NCBI RefSeq assembly: GCF_023656565.1
Contig: NZ_JAMOKG010000003.1
Location: 496,001 to 560,000, forward strand
DNA length: 64,000 nucleotides
DNA from: Flavobacterium tyrosinilyticum
GTDB lineage: Bacteria; Bacteroidota; Bacteroidia; Flavobacteriales; Flavobacteriaceae
Direction: 5' to 3'
In this document: one piece after another, positions 1 to 8,808 of the stretch
How the letters are laid out: each line of letters begins with the position of its first letter
Position numbering within the stretch: position 1 is the first letter of the stretch
Translations under genes and position numbers: made by a program
The notes under the pieces: model-generated
Databases searched by the model: none
Told to the model about the DNA's origin: nothing
What the model saw: the letters and a program-made list of their open reading frames with translations, nothing else

Positions 1-153
1 AGTTTTATCAGCAACCTTAACTTCTCCGTTGTTTACCATTTGTGCATTTACCATATTGCAAGTAAACAACCCTGCAAACAATCCTAGTGCGGTACTATTT
101 TTAACAATGCACACAACAGGCATTACTTTTTTATCTATGTTATTTTTTTTCAT
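1..153 (-). CDS. N-terminal part of a secreted protein, cut by window edge
   Basis: The minus strand is open for exactly 51 codons from the ATG at 153 to the window edge. The start of the product is Lys/Asn-rich (MKKNNIDKK), then a hydrophobic stretch ends in CNMVNAQ, which looks like a signal peptide cut after NAQ. The following residues (MVNNGEVKVADKT) resemble the start of a mature surface protein. The gene has the same orientation as the surface genes to its right and sits behind one copy of their shared upstream element (319-363), so it probably belongs to that set. The function cannot be judged because the body lies outside the window. Confidence 0.6.
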   Translation of the reverse strand, partial: MKKNNIDKKVMPVVCIVKNSTALGLFAGLFTCNMVNAQMVNNGEVKVADKT

Positions 154-318
154 AGCGTATATATTTACCATATAAATTATACTTTCAATTAGGCTTTAAA
201 TTAATTTCTATTCCCCTCATTCCCTACAGGACTGCTGTAATACCATAAGGGCAATTACTTTTTCTTAAACAGCTGTTTATTAAAACACTCATAAACAGAA
301 TATGGACTTTTAACGATG

Positions 319-363
319 CAAAGTTCCCACTATACGACCTATTAAAGTGGCCCTAAAAGTTTT
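319..363 (-). promoter_or_regulatory. Shared surface-gene promoter element, copy A
   Basis: Read on the minus strand, AAAACTTTTA (363-354) is followed after exactly 28 bases by AACTTTG (325-319). The second block resembles the Bacteroidota -7 box TAnnTTTG with the first T missing. The same pair with the same spacer precedes three other genes of this locus. It lies 166 bases ahead of the start at 153, implying a long leader. The rest of the 154-506 gap holds only the terminator of the next gene. Confidence 0.5.
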
Positions 364-453
364 AAGAATTACAGATTAAGACAAATTTGCAATCACGAGC
401 ATTTCAGGCAGTATTAAAAAATACCGCTGAAAAGGGATCAATAAAAAAGGTTG

Positions 454-486
454 AAAAAAACCGATTGCATAATACAACCGGTTTTT
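454..486 (-). terminator. Rho-independent terminator of the S74 fibre protein gene
   Basis: Inverted repeat 456-467 / 475-486 with a 7-base loop. In the minus-strand RNA the one imperfect pair becomes a G-U wobble, and the stem runs into a U tract, so it fits the gene ending at 507. Core and loop (GCATAAT) resemble the terminator at 5628-5662. Confidence 0.7.
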
Positions 487-506
487 GTAGTAGTAAAAAA
501 TTGTAG

Positions 507-1952
507 TTATTTTTTATCTATTAATTTTTGAACCACCGCTTTAAGATCGTTTAGTTCTTTTTGTAATGATTCTATTTGTGTTTGTTGTTCTTGTACCGCT
601 TTTACCAACGGCACCACAAATGATGCATAGCTTAGCGCATAAAAATCAGTATCGCTTTGTGGTTTTACAACACCACTGAATTTATAACCAATGCTATTCG
701 CTGCGGCTTCTACTTCCTGAGCAATAAAACCAGATTGTAATTCTGTAGTTCCTGTTTTCATATTGTAAAGAACAGGACGCAACTTATTGATAAAATCTAA
801 ACCATAAGTACTACTTACTATATTCTTTTTTAAACGAGAATCTGAATAATTAGACCAAGGTGTATAACCTCCAATACTTGTTATATCAGAATTACCAATT
901 ACTACTGTGTTAGATCCCTTTCCTTTTGCTTTATATCCAATAACAATCTCATTTGTATCATTATTAAGCATTGGAAAAGCCTTATTTCCGATTAAAATTG
1001 AACTATTCAAAGAAGTAAGATTAAATGGAATTCCTTCTCCATTGCCAAATGAAAAACCTGCTGAATCACCAAAAACGATGTTATCATTTCCACTAGTCAA
1101 ATTTTGTAAAGAACTATTTCCCATTACAATATTTCTATTACTAACTGCAGAATGTGTAAGAGCTTGTCCAATTGCAATATTGTCATTCCCACTAACATTT
1201 AAATTAAGTGCATATACTCCGACACCCACATTATTTCGTCCAATAGTATTTAACACAAGGACTTGCGTACCCAATCCAACATTAAAATCTCCTGTAGTAT
1301 TATTAGACAGAGTTTGAGTACCAACACCTAGATTAGCACCTCCTGTAGTGTTTTCCGAAAGTACATCATTACCTATCCCAACATTATTAGTTCCTGAATT
1401 TTTTTTAAGTACATTATTACCAATCGCTACAACATAGTCCCCAGTATTACCACTTAGAGCACTCATACCAATTCCTACAGTATGTTGACCCTTATTATTC
1501 CAAGCAGCACTATACCCAAATGAAGTAGAATTAATACCAATTCTTCCGCTTTCGGATCCTGACCTTTTAAAAACCAAATCTTGAGAATCAGTAGTACCAA
1601 TAAAATTTGTTCCAGCAGTAGTTCCTGCATTACCATTAATATCCCAACTATTATTTTTTATTTTACGCAATACTCCATTCGCATCCATGGTTACAATTTC
1701 ATCTGCTTTTGCACCAGCCTGTAATCCTGGTATAGCCAAAGTATTTGCTGCTGTTGTAGTTAAAACAGAAGGTTTTATTAAAGTACCGCCTAATTGTATA
1801 TTACCACTTGTTATGGTTAAACCGTTATCTGCAGTACCGGGAGCACTAGGGTAAAAAGTTACTTTTTCTCCATACGGTGTAACGACAGTTTTTGTTTGTG
1901 CCATCATAATCCCAGACTGGATCAATACTAGCATGCATATTATTTTTTTCAT
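507..1952 (-). CDS. Fibre-like surface protein with YadA-head-like repeats and S74 chaperone domain
   Basis: 481 residues. A signal peptide covers about residues 1-19 (ending MMAQ). Residues about 150-300 hold short degenerate repeats of the form NTTGxxNxGxGxxxL, the pattern of the left-handed roll in YadA-type trimeric adhesin heads. From about residue 369 the motif SDSRLKKNI opens a Peptidase S74 / endosialidase intramolecular chaperone domain. In that family the domain drives trimerisation and cuts itself off at the Ser of the SDxRxK motif. A C-terminal coiled coil (about 445-481) ends the chain. No T9SS sorting domain is visible. The gene lies 107 bases downstream of a collagen-like gene, probably cotranscribed in part. 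A trimeric surface fibre is inferred; ligand unknown. Confidence 0.75.
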   Translation of the reverse strand: MKKIICMLVLIQSGIMMAQTKTVVTPYGEKVTFYPSAPGTADNGLTITSGNIQLGGTLIKPSVLTTTAANTLAIPGLQAGAKADEIVTMDANGVLRKIKNNSWDINGNAGTTAGTNFIGTTDSQDLVFKRSGSESGRIGINSTSFGYSAAWNNKGQHTVGIGMSALSGNTGDYVVAIGNNVLKKNSGTNNVGIGNDVLSENTTGGANLGVGTQTLSNNTTGDFNVGLGTQVLVLNTIGRNNVGVGVYALNLNVSGNDNIAIGQALTHSAVSNRNIVMGNSSLQNLTSGNDNIVFGDSAGFSFGNGEGIPFNLTSLNSSILIGNKAFPMLNNDTNEIVIGYKAKGKGSNTVVIGNSDITSIGGYTPWSNYSDSRLKKNIVSSTYGLDFINKLRPVLYNMKTGTTELQSGFIAQEVEAAANSIGYKFSGVVKPQSDTDFYALSYASFVVPLVKAVQEQQTQIESLQKELNDLKAVVQKLIDKK

Positions 1953-2018
1953 ATTCTTGATATTATATTTTTTGTAATTCTATTTTCTAAATCTAAAAAT
2001 CAGTCATTTAAAACTACA

Positions 2019-2039
2019 CACTCTTAAAAAGTAAGAGTG
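2019..2039 (-). terminator. Weak intergenic hairpin
   Basis: An 8-base perfect inverted repeat CACTCTTA / TAAGAGTG with a 5-base loop lies between the collagen-like gene ending at 2060 and the next start at 1952. The U tract on the minus strand is poor, so it may be a leaky terminator or processing site. Confidence 0.35.
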
Positions 2040-2059
2040 CGTAATTTCAAAATTTACTA

Positions 2060-5000
2060 TTATTTAAAATAATCAATTATTACATTATCATCTACCTTAA
2101 GTGCATAACCACCATTCTTTGCTGGGTCAAAATAAAGGGTAGAACCACTTACAGAAATTGCTTCTTTATCTATACGCACACCATTTATATACATTTTTAC
2201 TTTAGATGTATTATAACCTGTTAATGCTGGTGTTCCAGATAATGCAAAACTAGTTTGACCTGCAGTTGCTGTAAATTCATCTGTTTGTTCAACATGTAAT
2301 GCGTTTACAACATAAGGGTCTGCATCTTTACCAGTTCCTGTAATCTTGATGTGATCTCCTTCGGTAGTTTTACCACCTAAGCCATCAGCTCCAGTATCTC
2401 CTTTAAGTCCTGTTGCTCCTGTTTCTCCTTGAAGTCCTGTTGCTCCTGTATCTCCTTTAAGTCCAGTTGCTCCTGTTTCCCCTTGAAGTCCAGTTGCTCC
2501 AGTATCTCCTTTTAGTCCTGTTGCTCCTGTTTCTCCTTGAAGTCCAGTTGCTCCAGTATCTCCTTTTAGTCCAGTTGCTCCTGTTTCCCCTTGAAGTCCT
2601 GTTGCTCCAGTGTCTCCTTTAAGTCCTGTTGCTCCTGTTTCCCCTTGAAGTCCTGTTGCTCCAGTGTCTCCTTTAAGTCCAGTTGCTCCAGTGTCTCCTT
2701 TAAGACCTTCTAAGAATTCTGTGATAGTTTTTCCGTCATTGCCGTCTTTTCCTTTCCAGATTTCATATGCTGAGGCTCCAGTTGCTCCCTGTGCTCCGTC
2801 TGTACCGGTAGCTCCTTTTAATCCGTCTAAGAATTCTGTAATTGTTTTTCCGTCGTTTCCAGGAAGTCCTTTCCAGATTTCATATGCAGATGCTCCGGTT
2901 GCTCCCTGCGCACCATCAGTACCGGTAGCTCCTTTTAATCCGTCTAAGAATTCTGTGATAGTTTTTCCGTCGTTTCCAGGAAGTCCTTTCCAGATTTCAT
3001 ATGCTGAGGCTCCAGTTGCTCCCTGCGCTCCGTCTGTACCGGTAGCTCCTTTTAATCCGTCTAGGAATTCTGTAATTGTTTTTCCGTCGTTTCCAGGAAG
3101 TCCTTTCCAGATTTCATATGCTGAGGCTCCAGTTGCTCCCTGCGCACCATCAGTACCAGTAGCTCCCTGTGCACCATCAGTACCGGTAGCTCCTTTTAAT
3201 CCGTCTAAGAATTCTGTAATTGTTTTTCCGTCGTTTCCAGGAAGTCCTTTCCAGATTTCATATGCTGAGGCTCCAGTTGCTCCCTGCGCTCCGTCTGTAC
3301 CAGTTGCTCCCTGCGCACCATCAGTACCGGTAGCTCCTTTTAATCCGTCTAAGAATTCTGTAATAGTTTTTCCGTCGTTTCCAGGAAGTCCTTTCCAGAT
3401 TTCATATGCAGATGCTCCGGTTGCTCCCTGCGCACCGTCTGTACCGGTAGCTCCTTTAAGACCTTCTAAGAATTCTGTGATAGTTTTTCCGTCATTGCCG
3501 TCTTTTCCTTTCCAGATTTCATATGCAGATGCTCCTGTTGCTCCCTGCGCACCGTCTGTACCGGTAGCTCCTTTTAATCCGTCTAAGAATTCTTGATATG
3601 TTTTTCCGTCATTCCCATCTTTTCCTTTCCACTCTTCATATGCTGTGGCTCCGGTTGCTCCCTGCGCTCCGTCTGTACCGGTAGCTCCTTTAAGACCTTC
3701 TAAGAATTCTGTGATAGTTTTTCCGTCATTGCCGTCTTTTCCTTTCCAGATTTCATATGCAGATGCTCCTGTTGCTCCCTGAGCACCATCTGTACCGGTA
3801 GCTCCTTTTAATCCGTCTAAGAATTCTTGATATGTTTTTCCGTCATTGCCGTCTTTTCCTTTCCACTCTTCATATGCTGTGGCTCCGGTTGCTCCTTTTG
3901 CTCCAGTTGCTCCAGTGTCTCCTTTAAGACCTTCTAAGAATTCAGTAATCGTTTTTCCGTCTTTACCTGGAAGTTCTTTCCAGATCTCAAATGCAGATTT
4001 TCCAGCTGCTCCCGTATCACCTTTATCGCCTTTATCGCCTTTTTCACCAGTTAATCGAATCCATTCTTTTGGTTCAGACCCTGGTTGTAGGATATAAACA
4101 ATTCCTTTATCATTAACAATTATAGTCGCCTCTTGTGGGATTGCAACTCCAGGATCACCTGGATCACCTTTAATACCGATAATTCCATCCTTACCATTAT
4201 TTCCGTCTTTACCATTTATTGGAATCCATTTATTTTTATCTTTAGGATCTCTTACATAAACAATTCCTGTATTGTTATCAACGTAAATATTAATACTGCT
4301 ATCAATGGCAGGTGTACCTGGTGCTCCCGGTTCTCCTTTTCCTCCATCAATTCCGTCTTTACCGTTTAATGGCACCCATTTATTTGGATCTTTAGGATCT
4401 CTTACATATACAATTCCTGTTGTATAATCAATATACATCTGGATTTTTCCATCTATACCTGCTGTTCCAGGTGTTCCTGGTACACCGTTTCCACCTGAAA
4501 TTCCATCCTTACCATTATTTCCGTCTTTACCATTTATTGGAATCCATTTTTCTGGATTTTCAGGATCTCTTACATAAACAATTCCTGTATTGTTATCAAC
4601 GTAAATATTAATACCGCTATCAATGGCAGGAGTACCTGGTGCTCCTGGCTCTCCTTTTCCTCCTGTAATTCCGTCTTTACCATCTTTACAATTTAGAGGA
4701 ACCCATTTATTTGGATCTTTAGGATCTCTTACATATACAATTCCTGTTGTATAATCAATATACATCTGGATTGTACCGTCTAATCCTTTTGTTCCTGGTA
4801 AACCATTTCCTCCATCGATTCCATTTCTACCATCAATTCCGTTTTTACCATTAATTATAGTCCAAGTTCCATCAGGATTTTGTACATAAACATTCCCTGT
4901 TGAATTGTCTGTGTAAAAAGTTACGCCTTCACCTGGATAGCCTGGTTCTCCTTTTTTACCAGGAGCGCCATTACCGCCAGCAATACCATTAGCTTCTCCA

Positions 5001-5290
5001 GAAACGGCAATTCTGCACCATCTGTTTATATACCAATAGTAATATCCTGGCTGTATATCAGATCCGGTGGCCGTATTAAAAACCAATAAACTGTCTATAT
5101 TACCATTTGACATTGTTGTAGCGTCTGTCGAACTTGTCAAAGCAACTCTCGGAATCAAAATACCTTTGTTTGTAGCAAAAACTTCCAGCTGAGCTGAATA
5201 ACTGGTTGGTTCTTTCTTACCTACAACTACCTGTGAGTAAGTCGAATAACTACCTAAAACAAATAGTAAAGGAAGTAATCTATTCTTCAT
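2060..5290 (-). CDS. Collagen-like surface protein with eleven SAYEIWK modules
   Basis: 1076 residues. The signal peptide is MKNRLLPLLFVLGSYSTYSQ. A head of about 85 residues contains PGYYYWYINRWCRIA and is shared with the neighbour at 5682-8477. Next come several modules alternating GxxGxxG collagen triplets with TGIVYVRDPKDPNKW segments. Eleven modules of about 39 residues follow, built as SAYEIWK...GKTITEFLDGLKG joined by GATGTDGAQGATGA. Then come GLKGDTGATGLQGETGAT triplets and a compact C-terminal domain (about 970-1076). The SAYE...EFLxxLKG linker is a form known from phage tail fibres and other bacterial collagen-like proteins. It has neither an S74 domain nor a T9SS sorting domain. 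A rod-like exposed protein is inferred; how it crosses the outer membrane is unclear. Confidence 0.75.
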   Translation of the reverse strand: MKNRLLPLLFVLGSYSTYSQVVVGKKEPTSYSAQLEVFATNKGILIPRVALTSSTDATTMSNGNIDSLLVFNTATGSDIQPGYYYWYINRWCRIAVSGEANGIAGGNGAPGKKGEPGYPGEGVTFYTDNSTGNVYVQNPDGTWTIINGKNGIDGRNGIDGGNGLPGTKGLDGTIQMYIDYTTGIVYVRDPKDPNKWVPLNCKDGKDGITGGKGEPGAPGTPAIDSGINIYVDNNTGIVYVRDPENPEKWIPINGKDGNNGKDGISGGNGVPGTPGTAGIDGKIQMYIDYTTGIVYVRDPKDPNKWVPLNGKDGIDGGKGEPGAPGTPAIDSSINIYVDNNTGIVYVRDPKDKNKWIPINGKDGNNGKDGIIGIKGDPGDPGVAIPQEATIIVNDKGIVYILQPGSEPKEWIRLTGEKGDKGDKGDTGAAGKSAFEIWKELPGKDGKTITEFLEGLKGDTGATGAKGATGATAYEEWKGKDGNDGKTYQEFLDGLKGATGTDGAQGATGASAYEIWKGKDGNDGKTITEFLEGLKGATGTDGAQGATGATAYEEWKGKDGNDGKTYQEFLDGLKGATGTDGAQGATGASAYEIWKGKDGNDGKTITEFLEGLKGATGTDGAQGATGASAYEIWKGLPGNDGKTITEFLDGLKGATGTDGAQGATGTDGAQGATGASAYEIWKGLPGNDGKTITEFLDGLKGATGTDGAQGATGTDGAQGATGASAYEIWKGLPGNDGKTITEFLDGLKGATGTDGAQGATGASAYEIWKGLPGNDGKTITEFLDGLKGATGTDGAQGATGASAYEIWKGLPGNDGKTITEFLDGLKGATGTDGAQGATGASAYEIWKGKDGNDGKTITEFLEGLKGDTGATGLKGDTGATGLQGETGATGLKGDTGATGLQGETGATGLKGDTGATGLQGETGATGLKGDTGATGLQGETGATGLKGDTGATGLQGETGATGLKGDTGADGLGGKTTEGDHIKITGTGKDADPYVVNALHVEQTDEFTATAGQTSFALSGTPALTGYNTSKVKMYINGVRIDKEAISVSGSTLYFDPAKNGGYALKVDDNVIIDYFK
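2390..2715 (-). repeat. Tandem 54-base collagen repeats
   Basis: The coding repeat GLKGDTGATGLQGETGAT recurs about six times as an 18-residue (54-base) unit. Synonymous differences are few, which points to recent expansion. Confidence 0.75.
2700..3990 (-). repeat. Eleven tandem modules of about 117 bases
   Basis: Each unit codes for a SAYEIWK / TAYEEWK block plus collagen triplets. Two of the units have an extra GTDGAQGAT insert. Neighbouring copies are nearly identical at base level, so unequal exchange could change their number in frame. Confidence 0.8.
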
Positions 5291-5464
5291 ATGATTTAAT
5301 CATTAATGGGTTATTAAATTATTTCAATATTTGGCTAGACAACAGAAGCTGCAATGAATCAAGAGGAAAGAAAAATATTCTTGTCTTTACAATCAGAATA
5401 TACTTTGCCATAAACATTTGTATTCACTAAAGTCGTTTTGCCTTTTTAGTTCTATTTTGAATGG

Positions 5465-5509
5465 CAAAGTTTCTTTGATTATAGCTTTTTTCTTACCACT
5501 AAAAGTTTT
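5465..5509 (-). promoter_or_regulatory. Shared surface-gene promoter element, copy B
   Basis: On the minus strand AAAACTTTTA (5509-5500), 28 bases, then AACTTTG (5471-5465), 175 bases ahead of the start at 5290. Spacing is identical to copies A, C and D. Apart from this and the terminator at 5628-5662, the 391-base gap shows nothing. Confidence 0.55.
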
Positions 5510-5627
5510 CATTATTACACTTTAAGACATTTTTTAACTAAAAATTATAAAAAGTATACTTTAAATATTCCGCTGTAGTAAAATTGGCAATGGACTCGCT
5601 GTAGTAAAAATTTTTCTCTATCCAAAC

Positions 5628-5662
5628 AAAAATCCCGACTGCATAATGCAATCGGGATTTTT
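5628..5662 (-). terminator. Rho-independent terminator of the collagen/S74 gene
   Basis: A 16-base stem (5628-5643 / 5647-5662) has a 3-base loop and one position that becomes a G-U pair in the minus-strand RNA. A U tract follows. It lies 20 bases after the stop at 5682. Confidence 0.85.
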
Positions 5663-5681
5663 TCTGAATTAATTACTTTAA

Positions 5682-8477
5682 TTATTTTTCTAGTAATTTT
5701 TCTATTCTAAGCATTCGCTCTTCTAATTCTTTAATTTTAGCATCTTTTGCTTCAATTTGCTTTTGCTGCTCTTTAACAGCTTCTATTAATAATGGTACCA
5801 TAGCTTGATAATTTACACCTTTATAACCATCGCTAGCAGTTGTTACTAACTCTGGCACTATTTTTTCGACTTCCTGAGCAATTACACCATATTGTTTAGT
5901 AGAAACAAAACCACGGTCAGGGAATTGCTGCGTATCAAAATTATAAGTTGTTCCACGCAAGTTCTTAACGATATCTAATGCATTGCCTATATCTTGAACA
6001 TTCATTTTGAAACGTGCATCAGAAGTTAATATAGTTCCATTTGCAGATACAAATCCAGTTGCTCTAATATTCCCAACTACATGAAGTTTTTCAGTTGGCG
6101 CCGTGGTACCTATTCCCATATATCCTGTACCATTTACAATTGCAAGTCTATTAGTAGTTCCTTCATAAACACAGAATCCAGTATTAGCGTTATTATATCC
6201 TACTCGCCAATATGTAGGACTACCGATATGTGAAAAGGCAATACTAGGAAGAGATGCATTAGAAAGTATAATTTGCGCACCATTTACACTATTCGCATTG
6301 GTTAAATCATCTCCAAGTCTCAAAGAAGGAACATTACTTCCTACTCCAGTCAGTCTCATCTCTTCTGCACCAGAAATATTAAACCTAAAATCAGATATAT
6401 TATTAGTACCATCTCCTAAATAATATGCCGTTATCGTTGATGAATTCTTAAAACTACCTAGATAACTTCTCCATGTCAGGGTACCAATTACATCTCCATT
6501 AACAAGATTTGTAGCGCTACCAGCGCTTGTCCCATGAGCTCTATTCAACCCCATTAAAGGACTTGTTGCAGTTGTAAAAGCATTAATATTAAAATCATCA
6601 AATCCATCAGCTTTTCCTTCATTAATAAGAGTAAGACCTGACGTCGGCACGCCACCGATACCTAAGTATCCACCTTTAGTCAACCTCATTTTTTCAATAT
6701 TGTTGGTAATAAATGGAATATCATAATTAGTTATTGATCCGAATTTTTTCTCCGTTGTAAGACCATCAGCCGCATCATTTCCTCCTAATACCCATGGCAT
6801 ATCTGGTGACCAAGTAATCGTTCCCCCAGAATCTGTAAATAAATACGCAGGTTTGGTAACAGCTGGCACCATATTAATCTGCACATCAGTAAGCGTTGCA
6901 CCAGTTCCATTGACTACTTTTAATACTGTAGCAGGAGTTATTGTTGTAAGGTTTTTTTTATTAATATCAATAGTTAAATCACTATCAAGTACTTTTCCGC
7001 TACCAGTAACAGTTACAGCACTACTTCCTGCTATTAAGCTGCCTTTTGTAATTGTAGCAGGGTCACCTTTTGCTCCAGTTGCTCCAGTGTCTCCTTTAAG
7101 TCCAGTTGCTCCTGTATCTCCTTTAAGTCCAGTTGCTCCGGTGTCTCCTTTAAGTCCTGTTGCTCCTGTGTCCCCTTTAAGTCCTGTTGCTCCTGTATCT
7201 CCTTTAAGTCCAGTTGCTCCAGTGTCTCCTTTAAGTCCTGTTGCCCCTGTGTCTCCTTTAAGTCCAGTTGCCCCTGTGTCTCCTTTAAGTCCAGTTGCCC
7301 CTGTGTCTCCTTTAAGTCCAGTTGCTCCTGTGTCTCCTTTAAGTCCTGTTGCTCCAGTATCTCCTTTAAGTCCAGTTGCTCCAGTATCTCCTTTAAGTCC
7401 AGTTGCTCCGGTATCTCCTTTAAGTCCTGTTGCTCCAGTGTCTCCTTTAAGTCCAGTTGCCCCAGTGTCTCCTTTAAGTCCTGTTGCTCCGGTATCTCCT
7501 TTAAGTCCTGTTGCTCCAGTGTCTCCTTTAAGTCCTGTTGCTCCTGTGTCTCCTTTAAGTCCTGTTGCTCCTGTTTCCCCTTTAAGTCCTGTTGCTCCAG
7601 TGTCTCCTTTAAGTCCAGTTGCTCCTGTGTCTCCTTGAAGTCCTGTTGCCCCAGTTTCCCCTTTAAGTCCTGTTGCTCCGGTATCTCCTTTTAGTCCTGT
7701 TGCTCCAGTGTCTCCTTTAAGCCCCTGAAGTCCTGTTGCTCCTGTTGCACCTTTTAATGCTGCAAGCTGTTCTGGCGTAAAATCTTCATATTTAAAATCT
7801 TTTCCATTTAACCCATCACTGCCTTTTATCTTTCCTAAATCTGAAGTTGTACCATCAGTATAGGTAATAATTAGATTTCCTGTGGCAGTAACAGTTGTAC
7901 TCGCAATACCTTTTCCGTCTGCACCATTTTTTCCGTCAATCCCTTTTATCACTCCTAAATTGGAAGTAGTCCCATCTGTATAGGTGACAATAAGGTTGCC
8001 ATCTGCATCTACAGCTGTGCCAGCGATACCTTTTCCGTCTGCACCATTTTTACCTGATAGACCCTGTGGCCCCTGATCTCCTTTTACTGTACCAGCATTA
8101 ACAGAAGTTCCATCTGAATACGTAATAATAAGATCTCCTGCAGGATTAATAGTCGTGTTGATAATACCTTTTGCAGAGCCTATTTCACTAGAGAGTGCAA
8201 TTCTGCACCATCTGTCAATATACCAGTAATAGTAGCCTGGGGTAACATCTGCAACAGTTGCAGTATTAAAAACAAATAAGCTGTTTACATTACCATTTGT
8301 AATTGTTGTACGATCTGTACTTCCCGTTAATGGGATTTGAGGAATTAAAAGCCCTTTGTCGTTTGAATAAACTTCTAACTGAGCAGAAGGGTTTACTTCT
8401 TTTTTACCTATTACGACTTGCGAATAAGCAGAATAACTACCTAATACAAATAGTAGAGGAAGTAATTTATTTTTCAT
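5682..8477 (-). CDS. Collagen-like surface protein with C-terminal S74 chaperone
   Basis: 931 residues. The signal peptide (ending SAYSQ) and the YYYWYIDRWCRIA head are close copies of those in the 2060-5290 product. Three modules of the form GNLIxTYTDGTTSNLG precede a long collagen-like rod of about 25 nine-residue units GLKGDTGAT (about residues 245-470). A globular region of about 350 residues follows. From about residue 815 the S74 motif SDARFKMN begins, then GVIAQEVEKIVPE and a C-terminal coiled coil. Family knowledge says S74 domains trimerise and release themselves, which would fit a triple-helical stalk. No T9SS sorting domain is seen. It probably forms a homotrimeric fibre on the cell surface. 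Confidence 0.8.
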   Translation of the reverse strand: MKNKLLPLLFVLGSYSAYSQVVIGKKEVNPSAQLEVYSNDKGLLIPQIPLTGSTDRTTITNGNVNSLFVFNTATVADVTPGYYYWYIDRWCRIALSSEIGSAKGIINTTINPAGDLIITYSDGTSVNAGTVKGDQGPQGLSGKNGADGKGIAGTAVDADGNLIVTYTDGTTSNLGVIKGIDGKNGADGKGIASTTVTATGNLIITYTDGTTSDLGKIKGSDGLNGKDFKYEDFTPEQLAALKGATGATGLQGLKGDTGATGLKGDTGATGLKGETGATGLQGDTGATGLKGDTGATGLKGETGATGLKGDTGATGLKGDTGATGLKGDTGATGLKGDTGATGLKGDTGATGLKGDTGATGLKGDTGATGLKGDTGATGLKGDTGATGLKGDTGATGLKGDTGATGLKGDTGATGLKGDTGATGLKGDTGATGLKGDTGATGLKGDTGATGLKGDTGATGLKGDTGATGAKGDPATITKGSLIAGSSAVTVTGSGKVLDSDLTIDINKKNLTTITPATVLKVVNGTGATLTDVQINMVPAVTKPAYLFTDSGGTITWSPDMPWVLGGNDAADGLTTEKKFGSITNYDIPFITNNIEKMRLTKGGYLGIGGVPTSGLTLINEGKADGFDDFNINAFTTATSPLMGLNRAHGTSAGSATNLVNGDVIGTLTWRSYLGSFKNSSTITAYYLGDGTNNISDFRFNISGAEEMRLTGVGSNVPSLRLGDDLTNANSVNGAQIILSNASLPSIAFSHIGSPTYWRVGYNNANTGFCVYEGTTNRLAIVNGTGYMGIGTTAPTEKLHVVGNIRATGFVSANGTILTSDARFKMNVQDIGNALDIVKNLRGTTYNFDTQQFPDRGFVSTKQYGVIAQEVEKIVPELVTTASDGYKGVNYQAMVPLLIEAVKEQQKQIEAKDAKIKELEERMLRIEKLLEK
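7063..7745 (-). repeat. About 25 tandem 27-base collagen repeats
   Basis: A continuous run of the nine-residue unit GLKGDTGAT, with a few GET or GLQ variants near its N-terminal end. The copies differ mostly at third codon positions, so number changes would stay in frame and alter stalk length. Confidence 0.9.
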
Positions 8478-8615
8478 AGCATTTAAATTATCGATTACTT
8501 TTTTTTTTTTTCAAAATAAAGTCTCAAATCATGCATGCATTTTAATTATCATTATTTTAAAAAAAACTGATAATCAAACAAATACAACAGTCATTAATAT
8601 TTTATTATGAAACAC

Positions 8616-8660
8616 CAAAGTTCTTTTGTAATTAAAACTATAAATGCCAGTAAAAGTTTT
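8616..8660 (-). promoter_or_regulatory. Shared surface-gene promoter element, copy C
   Basis: On the minus strand AAAACTTTTA (8660-8651), 28 bases, then AACTTTG (8622-8616), 139 bases before the start at 8477. The remaining 8478-8808 gap holds only the adhesin terminator. Confidence 0.55.
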
Positions 8661-8727
8661 TAAACTTGTAGTATAGGGTATTTTTTTAGTCTTCTTTAAG
8701 AATGTCAAAAAACTGTAGGGAAAGCAT

Positions 8728-8757
8728 AAAAAAAAACAGCTGTTAAAGTACAGCTGT
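8728..8757 (-). terminator. Terminator of the giant adhesin gene
   Basis: ACAGCTGT (8750-8757) pairs with ACAGCTGT (8736-8743) across a 6-base loop. The minus-strand RNA then has about nine U residues. It lies 52 bases beyond the stop at 8809. Confidence 0.8.
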
Positions 8758-8808
8758 CTTTTAATTGTTAGTTAAATAATGTTTTTCAATCAGTAATCAT
8801 CCATAAAA

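Noticed and set aside
2664..3596. Plus-strand Pro-rich frame of 310 codons
   Set aside because: Antisense of the SAYEIWK module array, open only because the 117-base unit is repeated.
2060..5290. T9SS C-terminal sorting domain in the collagen-like protein
   Set aside because: The last 100 residues lack the KxYNRxGxxVY and GTYFY patterns seen in the adhesin at 8809-14718.
6853..7638. Long plus-strand frame rich in Pro-Val-Ala-Pro
   Set aside because: It is the antisense shadow of the collagen repeat; triplet periodicity keeps several frames open. The signal peptide and S74 domain are on the minus strand.
7063..7745. Regular short repeats that look like a CRISPR array
   Set aside because: The units are contiguous 27-base coding repeats (GLKGDTGAT) with no spacers, and no cas gene is nearby.
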